Assembly (NCBI RefSeq): GCF_020400605.1
Contig: NZ_JAINRD010000010.1
Span: 1 to 64,000, forward strand
Length of the DNA: 64,000 bases
Source of the DNA: Streptomyces aculeolatus
Lineage (GTDB): Bacteria > Actinomycetota > Actinomycetes > Streptomycetales > Streptomycetaceae
Reading direction: 5' to 3'
Shown: one piece after another, positions 50,201 through 57,928 of the stretch
Layout: each line of letters begins with the position of its first letter
Numbering within the stretch: position 1 is the stretch's first letter
The notes under the pieces: generated by a model
Database searches by the model: none
What the model saw: only the letters and a program-made list of their open reading frames with translations
Told to the model about the DNA's origin: nothing
Program-made: the position numbers and the translations under genes

Positions 50201-50393
50201 GCAGGAACTTGCCCACCGCCACCAGCAGCCCGAAGAAGACCGCGACGCCGATCAGCACCACGGACACGCCGCGTGCCGCGCGCTGCGAGCGCCCCGACAG
50301 CCGCCGCGGCGAGTCGTCCGCCTGCCGGAAGCCCGCGGCCGCCACCCCTGCTCCGCCCAGCAGCACGGCGGCGGCCACCCACCACCACTCCAC
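50175..50393 (-). CDS. Small membrane protein, convergent overlap with LtrA gene
   Basis: 72 residues with two membrane segments: WWWVAAAVLLGGAGVAAAGF and VSVVLIGVAVFFGLLVAV, joined by a basic loop (RRLSGRSQRAARG). GTG 50393 has GGGAGGGG about 6 bases upstream. The 3' end overlaps the LtrA gene by 26 bases, so the two transcripts are antisense to each other there. Homologues are uncharacterised. Confidence 0.6.
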   Translation of the reverse strand: MEWWWVAAAVLLGGAGVAAAGFRQADDSPRRLSGRSQRAARGVSVVLIGVAVFFGLLVAVGKFLLTTGNGGL

Positions 50394-50477
50394 GTCCGTC
50401 CCCTCCCGGTTCCCGTCCCGGATTCCGTGACCCCTGTGCCGTACGCCGTACGCCCGGCCCCGCACACCCCCGGTGCG

Positions 50478-51785
50478 CTACTCCTCGCGGCTGGTCAGCT
50501 CCAGGCCGAGCGCACGGAACTGCTCGACGGGCCGGTGGTAGCCGCGCTCGATGTGGTGCACCCCGCGCAGCGTCGAGCCGCCGGTGGCGACCGCCGCGGC
50601 CAGCACGGCGGAGAACCCGGCGCGGATGTCGGGCATCGTGACGTCGCCGCCGCGCAGGCTGCTGACGCCGCGCACGACGGCGGAGTGCAGCGCGCCCGTG
50701 TCGTGGTAGCGGCAGGCGGGGCCGCCCAGGCAGGTGTCGTAGACCTCGATCTCGGCGCCCATGCCCTGCAGCGCGGAGACGTACGCGAGCCGGTTCTCGT
50801 ACACCGTCTCGTGCAGCACCGACATCCCCTCGGCCTGTGTGAAGAGCACCATCAGCGGGGTCTGCCAGTCGGTGGCGAAGCCCGGGTGGGTGTCCGTCTG
50901 CACGGCGGCCGCGCGCAGCGCGCGGGGGGCCGACGCGGTGATCCAGTCGTCGGTGATCTCGAACCGGGCGCCCATCCGCGCCAGCGTGGTGATGGGCGTC
51001 ACCAGCCGGTCCTGCGGGCAGCCGTGCACCCGCACCTCTCCCCCGGTGACCAGCCCGGCGACCAGGTAGGAAAAGGCCTCGATCCGGTCGCCGCCCAGCC
51101 GGGTGGTGGCGCCGCCCAGCGCGTCGACGCCCTCGACGACGATGCGGCGGTCCGGGTAGAGGGAGATCCGCGCTCCCATCCGCTGGAGGAAGAGCGCCAG
51201 CTCGACGATCTCCGGCTCGGTGGCGGCGTTGCGGATGACGGTGCGGCCCTCGGCCCGCACGGCGGTCAGCAGCACCGTCTCGGTGGCGCCGACGCTGGGG
51301 TACGGCAGGTCGACGCGGGTCCCGCGCAGCCGCGCGGCGCGGGCGTGGATGCCGTCCTCGGCCAGCTCCACCTCGGCGCCGAAGCGGCGCAGCGCGTCGA
51401 GGTGGAAGTCGACCGGCCGGCGGCCGATGGGGTCGCCGCCGACCATCGGCACGAAGGCCTCGCCGGTCAGGTGCAGCAGCGGCCCGAGCAGCAGGATCGG
51501 AATGCGGTTGAGCCCGGTGAACGCCTTGTCGACGCTCGGGTCCGCCACCGGTCCCGGCACGACGGTGACCTCGCCGTCGGTGCGCTCGACCTTCATGCCC
51601 ACGTGCTCCAGCATCCGGGCGGTGATGCCGACCTCGCCGACGTCCGGCGCGTTGCGTATGGTGCTCGGCCCGGAGCCGAGCATCGCCGCCACCATGTGCT
51701 TGCTGACCGCGTTCTTGGCCCCGCGCACGGTGACGTCGCCGCGCAGCGGTCCGGACGGCTCGATCTGCCACAGCTTCCCATTCAC
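50478..51785 (-). CDS. murA: UDP-GlcNAc enolpyruvyl transferase paralogue (Asp in active site)
   Basis: 435 residues of the EPSP-synthase fold with MurA motifs RGAKNAVSKH, IRNAPDVGEV and PYPSVGATETVL. MurA carries out the first committed step of peptidoglycan synthesis, transferring enolpyruvate from PEP to UDP-GlcNAc. The catalytic-loop cysteine (Cys115 in E. coli, GGC-x-IG) is replaced by Asp118 in VGGDPIGRRPVDFH. An Asp at this position gives insensitivity to fosfomycin in mycobacteria while preserving activity. The gene diverges from a LuxR ATPase gene. Whether it is the main or a second MurA in this genome cannot be decided from the window. Confidence 0.92.
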   Translation of the reverse strand: MNGKLWQIEPSGPLRGDVTVRGAKNAVSKHMVAAMLGSGPSTIRNAPDVGEVGITARMLEHVGMKVERTDGEVTVVPGPVADPSVDKAFTGLNRIPILLLGPLLHLTGEAFVPMVGGDPIGRRPVDFHLDALRRFGAEVELAEDGIHARAARLRGTRVDLPYPSVGATETVLLTAVRAEGRTVIRNAATEPEIVELALFLQRMGARISLYPDRRIVVEGVDALGGATTRLGGDRIEAFSYLVAGLVTGGEVRVHGCPQDRLVTPITTLARMGARFEITDDWITASAPRALRAAAVQTDTHPGFATDWQTPLMVLFTQAEGMSVLHETVYENRLAYVSALQGMGAEIEVYDTCLGGPACRYHDTGALHSAVVRGVSSLRGGDVTMPDIRAGFSAVLAAAVATGGSTLRGVHHIERGYHRPVEQFRALGLELTSREE

Positions 51786-51972
51786 CCGTGCAGCCTACGA
51801 CCGCGCCCCGGGGGCCCCTCCCCCGGCCCCGTACCGGCCTCCCCACCACCTCCACCGGCGCCGTCGTCCCGAACGGGTGAGGGTGGCCGTGCGGCCTACA
51901 CGCTGTGCAGTTATCTGCGTACGCTGTGGTGGGATCGCGACCACGACGTGGACGGACTGCCCCGGGGGTGCC

Positions 51973-54261
51973 ATGGGATTCGGCTTCGGCCAGCGGCGCG
52001 GCGGGGAACTCCCCGTGGAGCTCACCGGCTTCGTCGGCAGGACGGAGGAGATCGCCCTCATCCGCGCCGAGTTGGCGCGGTCGCGGCTCGTCACGCTGGC
52101 CGGCCCCGGCGGGGTCGGCAAGAGCCGCACGGCGATGCGCGCCGCCGCCGGGCTCACCGCCCGCTTCCCGGACGGCGTCTGGCTGGCGGAGCTGTCGGGT
52201 CTGCGGGACCCGGAGCTGCTGCTCACCTCGCTCGCCGCGGTGCTGGAGCTGCCCGAGCAGCCGGGCATGGGCACGCTGGACGCGATGGTGGCGCACCTGC
52301 GCGAGCGCCGGCTGCTGATCCTCCTCGACACCTGCGAGCACCTGCTCGACGCCTGCGCGATGCTCTCCGACGTGCTGCTGCGCGAGGCCCCGGGCGTCAG
52401 CGTGCTCGCCACCAGCCGGCAGCCGCTCGACGTGCCGGGCGAGCGCTGCCTGACGATAGCGCCGCTGGACCCCGCCGAGTCGCTGGAGCTGTTCGTGCAG
52501 CGCGCGGCGTCCGTGGTCCCGGGGTTCGCCGTGACCGACGCCAACCGCGCGCAGCTGCTCGCGCTCGTCGGCCGGCTCGACGGGATGCCGCTGGCGCTGG
52601 AGCTGGCCGCGGTCCGGCTGCGGGCGGTGCCGCTCGCGGAGCTGGCCACCCGGCTGGACCGCCGCTTCGAGGTGCTCACCGGCGGCCGGCGCACCGCGCA
52701 CACCCGGCACCAGACGCTCCGTACCGCCATCGGCTGGTCCCATGAGCTGTGCACCGCGCAGGAGCGGCTGCTGTGGGCCCGGCTGTCGGTCTTCGCCGGC
52801 TCCTTCGACGTCTCGGCCGCGGAGCGGGTGTGCGCGGGCGGGAAGCTGGCGCGCGAGGACGTGCTGCCGGCACTGATCGGGCTCGTCGACAAGTCCGTCG
52901 TCCAGCGCACCGGCGAGGACGGCGACCGCTACCGGCTGCTGGACTCCATCCGCGAGTACGGCGCCGACTGGCTGGCCCGCGCCGGCGACGTCGAGGCCGT
53001 GCGCGAACGGCACCTGGCGTCCATGCGGGAGCTGGGCCAGCGCTTCTGGGACGAGCTGCTGACCCCGGCGCAGCCCGGGCTGCACGCGGCCGTACGGGAC
53101 CGGATCGCCGACCTCAGGGTCGCCATGGCCTACGCGTACGACGCCCCCGAGCGGGCCCGCGACGGCCTGTGGCTGGCGGCCCAGCTCGCGCCGTACTGGC
53201 GGGCGGCGGGCACCCTGTCCGAGGGCCGGCACTGGATCGACAAGGGGCTCGACCTGGCACCCGCGGTCTGCGAGGAGCGGGCCTGGGGCCTGCTGATGAC
53301 CGGGATCTTCGGCATCTGGACCGCGGACCTGGGGACGGCGTCGGAGCGCTTCCCGCTGGCGCGGGAAGCCGCGGACCGGGTGGGGACGGAGCGGGTGGCG
53401 CGGTTCGCCGACGCGTACCTGGGGGCGCTCGCGGCGCTGGGCGGCGAGGTCGACGAGGGCCTCGCGGCGCTGGCGGAGGCGCGGGACCGGATCGTGGCGG
53501 CCGAGGACGGGCTGGGCATCGGCGTCGTGCACTACGAGGAGGCGCTGCTGCGCGCCGTCCTGGGCGACACCGCCCAGGCGCTGCGGCTGTGCGAGGCGGG
53601 GCTCGCGTATCTGGAGGGCACGGGCGACCGGCAGTTGTTCGCCTCGACGCTGGTGGTCCAGGGCACCATCCAGTGGCTCGCCGGGGAGTACGAGACCAGC
53701 GCGGAGCCGCTGCACCGGGGGCTGGAGGCGGCGGGCGAGATCGGTGAGGCGCTGGTGGTCGCGCTGGCGTGCCTGGCACTGTCCTGGCACGCGGCCCGGG
53801 AGGAGCGGTACGTCAAGGCCGCCTGGCTCCTGGGCTACGCGGAGAACACCCGGAGCCTCAGCGGCGACCCGGTGGGCATGCTGCCGTCGATGCTGGAGCA
53901 GCAGGAGTCGGTGGAGAAGGCGGCGGCGGAGGCGCTGGGCGCCGAGGAGTTCGGCCGCTGGCGCGGGCGCGGGGCGCGGATGCAGGGTGCGGCGGTCCTG
54001 GCGGCGGTCCGGGCCGGCACGGACGAGCCGCCCGGCGTCCCCGGAGCGGCGGTGGGTCCGCCGGCGGACGGCCGGCCCGCGGCGCCCGCCCTGACGCGGC
54101 GGGAGCGCGAGGTGGCGGCGCTGGTGGCGCAGGGGCTGTCGAACCGGGAGGTCGCGGAGCGGCTGGTGATCTCCAAGCGGACGGCGGACGCGCACGTGGA
54201 GCACATATTCGCCAAGCTCGGGATCACCTCGCGCCACGAGATCCCGGCGGTCCTGGAGTAG
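51973..54261 (+). CDS. LuxR-family STAND ATPase regulator
   Basis: 762 residues. An NB-ARC-like ATPase (P-loop GPGGVGKS, residues 44-51; LLILLDTCEHLL as Walker B; SVLATSRQPL) is followed by a TPR-like region (AYLEGTGDRQLFASTLVVQG) and a C-terminal LuxR helix-turn-helix (LTRREREVAALVAQGLSNR, ISKRTADAHVEHIFAKLG). It probably integrates a ligand signal by ATP-dependent oligomerisation. ATG 51973 has GGGGGTG just upstream. It diverges from murA with 187 bases between. Its targets are unknown. Confidence 0.9.
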   Translation: MGFGFGQRRGGELPVELTGFVGRTEEIALIRAELARSRLVTLAGPGGVGKSRTAMRAAAGLTARFPDGVWLAELSGLRDPELLLTSLAAVLELPEQPGMGTLDAMVAHLRERRLLILLDTCEHLLDACAMLSDVLLREAPGVSVLATSRQPLDVPGERCLTIAPLDPAESLELFVQRAASVVPGFAVTDANRAQLLALVGRLDGMPLALELAAVRLRAVPLAELATRLDRRFEVLTGGRRTAHTRHQTLRTAIGWSHELCTAQERLLWARLSVFAGSFDVSAAERVCAGGKLAREDVLPALIGLVDKSVVQRTGEDGDRYRLLDSIREYGADWLARAGDVEAVRERHLASMRELGQRFWDELLTPAQPGLHAAVRDRIADLRVAMAYAYDAPERARDGLWLAAQLAPYWRAAGTLSEGRHWIDKGLDLAPAVCEERAWGLLMTGIFGIWTADLGTASERFPLAREAADRVGTERVARFADAYLGALAALGGEVDEGLAALAEARDRIVAAEDGLGIGVVHYEEALLRAVLGDTAQALRLCEAGLAYLEGTGDRQLFASTLVVQGTIQWLAGEYETSAEPLHRGLEAAGEIGEALVVALACLALSWHAAREERYVKAAWLLGYAENTRSLSGDPVGMLPSMLEQQESVEKAAAEALGAEEFGRWRGRGARMQGAAVLAAVRAGTDEPPGVPGAAVGPPADGRPAAPALTRREREVAALVAQGLSNREVAERLVISKRTADAHVEHIFAKLGITSRHEIPAVLE

Positions 54262-54310
54262 TCCGCGCCCCGCGGCGGCCGGTGCCCGCCCGGGGACGTA
54301 CGATCGCGCG

Positions 54311-54712
54311 ATGGCGATCACGTACGAGTGGCGCGGCGGGTTCGGCAACGCGGAGGTCAACGCCCTGCACGCCGAGGGCTTCCGGCACCGGGTCCTGGAC
54401 ATCGACTGGCGCGCGCAGTTGGACCGCCACAGCCTCGGCTGGGTGTGCGCCCGCGACGGCGCGGCGCTCGCCGGCTTCGTCAACGTCGCCTGGGACGGCG
54501 GCGTGCACGCCTTCCTCCTGGACACCGCGGTGCCGGCGGCGCGCCGGCACGAGGGCATCGGCACGGCCCTGGTCGCGGCGGCGGAGGCCCGGGCCCGCGC
54601 GGCCGGGTGCGAGTGGCTGCACGTCGACTTCGACGAGGAGTTGGGCCCGTTCTACGTCGAGGGCTGCGGGTTCCGGCCGACGCCCGCGGGCCTGATCCGG
54701 CTGGCCGGCTGA
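54311..54712 (+). CDS. GNAT-family N-acetyltransferase
   Basis: 133 residues, a compact single-domain GNAT. The acetyl-CoA-binding motif is RRHEGIGTALVAAAEARARA and the closing strand is LGPFYVEGCGFRPT. The substrate is unknown. The ATG lies 50 bases after the LuxR gene. The NPP1 gene begins 170 bases downstream. Confidence 0.85.
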   Translation: MAITYEWRGGFGNAEVNALHAEGFRHRVLDIDWRAQLDRHSLGWVCARDGAALAGFVNVAWDGGVHAFLLDTAVPAARRHEGIGTALVAAAEARARAAGCEWLHVDFDEELGPFYVEGCGFRPTPAGLIRLAG

Positions 54713-54882
54713 CCCGGGCCGCCCCGCGGCGACGGCGCCGGGCCACCGCCCGGCCGCCGCCTCTTCACCGGACCGCCGCTGCACATGTCGCCCATGGGCG
54801 GCTTTGCACCGTTGCCCGGCCGGCGGCCGCGGCCGGAGGATGGCGGGCGTCGGGGCTCCACGAAGCCGCCTGGGGAGGCCGC

Positions 54883-55659
54883 ATGAGGTCGAGCAGCCGG
54901 ATCCGTCGCGTATCGGCCGTCCTGGGTGGCGCGTTCGCGCTCGTCGTCGCCCTGCCGCACGCCGCCTCGGCGGCCGCCGCGCCGCCGCAGGCGCTGCCGG
55001 CGAACGCGGACGGCCTGGAGCAGACCTTCCAGCCCGCGTACGACTACGACACCGACGGCTGCTACCCCACGCCCGCCATCGGCCCCGACGGCACGGTCAA
55101 CCCGGGCCTGGAGCCGGGCGGCGCGCTCAACGGCGACTGCCGCGACGCCGCGGACCTGGACAACACCAACGGCTACTCGCGCGCGAAGTGCAACAACGGC
55201 TGGTGCGCCGTGGTCTACGGCCTGTACTTCGAGAAGGACCAGGCCCTGCCCGGCACCGCCCTCTTCGGGCACCGGCACGACTGGGAGCACGTCGTGGTGT
55301 GGACCCGTGGCGACGAGGCGCAGTACGTATCGACGTCGGCGCACGGCGACTTCGACACGTACCCCCGCGACCAGATCCGGTGGGACGGCACCCACCCCAA
55401 GGTCGTCTACCACAAGGACGGCATCGGCACCCACGCCTTCCGCCCCGCCACCGGCAACGACGAGCCGCCGGAGAACCACCGGGGCGCCTGGCAGTTCCCC
55501 GGCCTGGTGGGCTGGAACGGCTATCCGCCGGGGCTGCGCGACCTGCTCGCCACCACGGACTTCGGCAGCGCCAACTTCGGCCTGAAGGACTCCTCCTTCG
55601 TCTCGCACCTGGAGAAGGCCCTGCCCGCGGGCATCCCGTTCGATCCCGGCGCGCCGTAG
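54883..55659 (+). CDS. Secreted NPP1/NLP-family protein
   Basis: 258 residues with a Sec signal peptide (residues 1-31). It carries the NPP1 heptapeptide region GHRHDWEH (129-136), the metal-binding hallmark of necrosis- and ethylene-inducing peptide 1-like proteins, and two disulfide cysteines in AKCNNGWC. NLP proteins from plant-associated microbes damage dicot membranes by binding sphingolipids, but many family members are non-toxic. GGGGAGG lies 6 bases upstream of ATG 54883. The family call is firm; activity is unknown. Confidence 0.88.
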   Translation: MRSSSRIRRVSAVLGGAFALVVALPHAASAAAAPPQALPANADGLEQTFQPAYDYDTDGCYPTPAIGPDGTVNPGLEPGGALNGDCRDAADLDNTNGYSRAKCNNGWCAVVYGLYFEKDQALPGTALFGHRHDWEHVVVWTRGDEAQYVSTSAHGDFDTYPRDQIRWDGTHPKVVYHKDGIGTHAFRPATGNDEPPENHRGAWQFPGLVGWNGYPPGLRDLLATTDFGSANFGLKDSSFVSHLEKALPAGIPFDPGAP

Positions 55660-55677
55660 CGGGGGGCCGGGGCCGCC

Positions 55678-56466
55678 TCACTCCCCCAGTTTCCGCAGGT
55701 CCTCCTTGCGGATCGTCGCGGTGATCAGCAGGTCGGTGATGAGGTTGTGGTTGAGCGCGTTGCCCACGGGCGACGGCACGTCCTTCGCCAGCAGCCCCGG
55801 CACCCCGTCGCGGCTCAGCTTCTTGCGCACGCCGGCGACGATGTGCGCGGCGGTCTTCTCCGTCCAGTTGCGCCCGGGCTGCAGCCGCGCCAGCTCGTAC
55901 GCGACCTGGGCCCACGTCAGCGGCTGCGGCTGCGGGTCGCCCTGCAGATAGCGCTGGGCGAGGCAGACGAGCACCAGCATCTCGTCCTCGTCGAGGTCGC
56001 GCTCCTCGCCGAGGGTCGACTCCTCCTGCACGGTCGGGCCCCCGGCCGTGCCGCCGGGCCTGGCCGCGGAGATCCGCACCTCGAGCAGGTGGTCCTCGGG
56101 GGACGAGACGACGAACAGCGGGGTGTAGCCGGTGGGCAGGAAGGCCTGGTCGCCGCGGTGCACCAACCGGGAGTCGGGGAAACGGATCGGCCGCTTCCCG
56201 GTGTTGGTCAGCACCCAGCGCGCGTACTGGCGGGTGACCATCCCCTGCCGGCGGCTGACGCGCTTGTCGCCGCCGCCCACGCAGACGTGCACCTCGGGCT
56301 CGTTGCGCCCGAACAGCAGGGTGAAGCCCGCGTCCGGGGCCACGCTCATCCCGCCGTTCGAGCCGAGCACGAACAGCGTCTCCGGCTGCGGCGGCACGTC
56401 GGCGGGCGGCAGCCCTCGGCTGAGGCTGCCGACTTCCTTCGGCAGCAGAATGATCTTACTCGCCAT
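55678..56466 (-). CDS. FHA-like domain protein downstream of the kinases
   Basis: 262 residues, cytosolic. The N-terminal half has an FHA-like core: FTLLFGRNEPEVHVCVGG, the phosphopeptide-binding style DKRVSRRQGMV and ARWVLTNTGKRPIRFPDS. The C-terminal half (ERDLDEDEMLVLVCLAQRY, TEKTAAHIVAGVRKKL) has a helix-rich, winged-helix-like look. FHA domains bind phosphothreonine peptides, so it may read the output of the two kinases upstream. Its ATG at 56466 has GGGG about 6 bases upstream. It follows kinase 1 by 91 bases on the same strand, so co-transcription is likely. Confidence 0.72.
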   Translation of the reverse strand: MASKIILLPKEVGSLSRGLPPADVPPQPETLFVLGSNGGMSVAPDAGFTLLFGRNEPEVHVCVGGGDKRVSRRQGMVTRQYARWVLTNTGKRPIRFPDSRLVHRGDQAFLPTGYTPLFVVSSPEDHLLEVRISAARPGGTAGGPTVQEESTLGEERDLDEDEMLVLVCLAQRYLQGDPQPQPLTWAQVAYELARLQPGRNWTEKTAAHIVAGVRKKLSRDGVPGLLAKDVPSPVGNALNHNLITDLLITATIRKEDLRKLGE

Positions 56467-56557
56467 GGCGGGTACCCCCTTCTCCGGGTGACTGCGCCTC
56501 ACCGTAGCCACCCCCGGCCCGGAGGGGTCCCGGGCCCGGGAGACTAAGCGGGCCGGA

Positions 56558-57928
56558 CTACGCGCGCGAGTCGGCGGGCGGGACGGCGAAGGCCACCTCG
56601 CCGGCGGCCTCCGCGCTGTACGGGCCGGGGCCGCGCATCGCGGCGGGGATACCCGCGTTGGGCGAGCGCTGCGACATCTGCTTGCGGCCGTCGACGTGGA
56701 TCTCGTAGGTGACCTCGCCGTAGTGGGACATGTCCAGGCTCCAGGCGGCGGAGCCGTTCTCCCGGGGGACCTCGGCGGTCTTGCGCCAGGGCAGCGCGAC
56801 GTCCTTCAGCGTCACCGGCTTGCGGTTGACGGAGTACGTCATCTCCTGGACGGGTCCGTCGCCGGTGAGGACGATCTCGACCGGCACCGGTTCGAGCGGC
56901 GGCGGCGGTTCGGGCTTCCTGACGGGCGGCGCGGAGTCCTCGGCCCCGGAGCCCGCGTGCTCCGGCGCCTTCGGCCGCGGCTCGTCCCCGCGCACGGCGA
57001 ACAGGACGGCGGCGCCCGCGACGGCGGCGGCCGCAAGCGCGGCCGCGCCGCCGAGCAGCAGGCGGCGGCGCGGGGAACCGGCCGGCGCCAGCGGGGGGTT
57101 GGCGGCCTCGCCGGCGTGCGCGTCGATCGCCGCGAGGACGGGCGCGGGCAGCCAGCCGGCGCCGGGGGGCGGGGGGTGCGGACCCTCGGCCGCGGCGAGG
57201 CGGGCGCCGAGCGCGGCGGGCGCGGGGCGTTCCTCGGGCTCCGGGCGGCGGCAGTCGGCGATCAACTCGCGCAGGGGGGCGTCGTCCTCGGGCCCTGGCG
57301 GCCCGCCGCCTTCCGTGCCGCCGCGGGCACAGGCGTAGGCGAGCGTGGAGCCGAGCGAGTACACGTCGGTGGCCGGCCCTGCCACGGCGCCGGCGACCTG
57401 CTCGGGCGACATGAAGCCGGGGGTGCCCGCGAGTTCCGCGGGCTGCGCGGCGGCGGCGATGCCGAAGTCGACGAGCTTGGGCCCCTCGGCGGTGAGCAGC
57501 ACGTTGGCGGGCTTGACGTCGCGGTGGACGACGCCGGCGCGGTGCACCGCGGCCAGCGCCTCCGCGAGCCCGGCGGCCAGCCGGCGCACCGAGTGGGCGG
57601 GCAGCGGCCCGAACCGCTCCACCGCCTCGTGCAGCGAGACCGACGGCACGAACTCCGTCGCCATCCACGGCACCCGGCCGCCGGGGTCGGCCGCGACGAC
57701 CGGCGGGCTGTGCACGCCGCCCGCGGCGGCGGTGGCGGCGACCTCCCGTACGAAGTGGTCCACCGCGTCCGGCCGGCGCAGCCGCTCGGCGTGCACGACC
57801 TTGACGGCCACCAGGCGCCCGCCGCGGGAGCGGCCGAGGTAGACGACGGCCGTGGCGCCGCTGCCGAGGCGCGCCAGGATGCGGTGCCCGCCCAGGGAGC
57901 GGGGGTCGTCGGGCTCAAGGGGCTCCAC
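56558..57928 (-). CDS. Membrane Ser/Thr protein kinase (kinase 1)
   Basis: 456 residues. The Hanks-type kinase domain (about 15-260) has the Gly-rich loop LGSGATAVVYLG, Lys43, the catalytic loop HRDVKPANVLL (Asp137) and DFGIA (Asp154) with GTPGFMSPEQ after it. One membrane helix (LLLGGAAALAAAAVAGAAVL) leads to an extracellular Pro-rich stalk and a beta-rich domain with DGPVQEMTYSVNRKPVTL. GTG 57928 has CGGAGG 6 bases upstream and overlaps the end of the kinase 2 gene by 14 bases, so the kinases are coupled. Confidence 0.92.
   Translation of the reverse strand: MEPLEPDDPRSLGGHRILARLGSGATAVVYLGRSRGGRLVAVKVVHAERLRRPDAVDHFVREVAATAAAGGVHSPPVVAADPGGRVPWMATEFVPSVSLHEAVERFGPLPAHSVRRLAAGLAEALAAVHRAGVVHRDVKPANVLLTAEGPKLVDFGIAAAAQPAELAGTPGFMSPEQVAGAVAGPATDVYSLGSTLAYACARGGTEGGGPPGPEDDAPLRELIADCRRPEPEERPAPAALGARLAAAEGPHPPPPGAGWLPAPVLAAIDAHAGEAANPPLAPAGSPRRRLLLGGAAALAAAAVAGAAVLFAVRGDEPRPKAPEHAGSGAEDSAPPVRKPEPPPPLEPVPVEIVLTGDGPVQEMTYSVNRKPVTLKDVALPWRKTAEVPRENGSAAWSLDMSHYGEVTYEIHVDGRKQMSQRSPNAGIPAAMRGPGPYSAEAAGEVAFAVPPADSRA

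Noticed and set aside
50128..54564. 1478-codon open frame on the minus strand
   Set aside because: It overlaps the real murA, LuxR and GNAT genes in another frame and shows no domain order.
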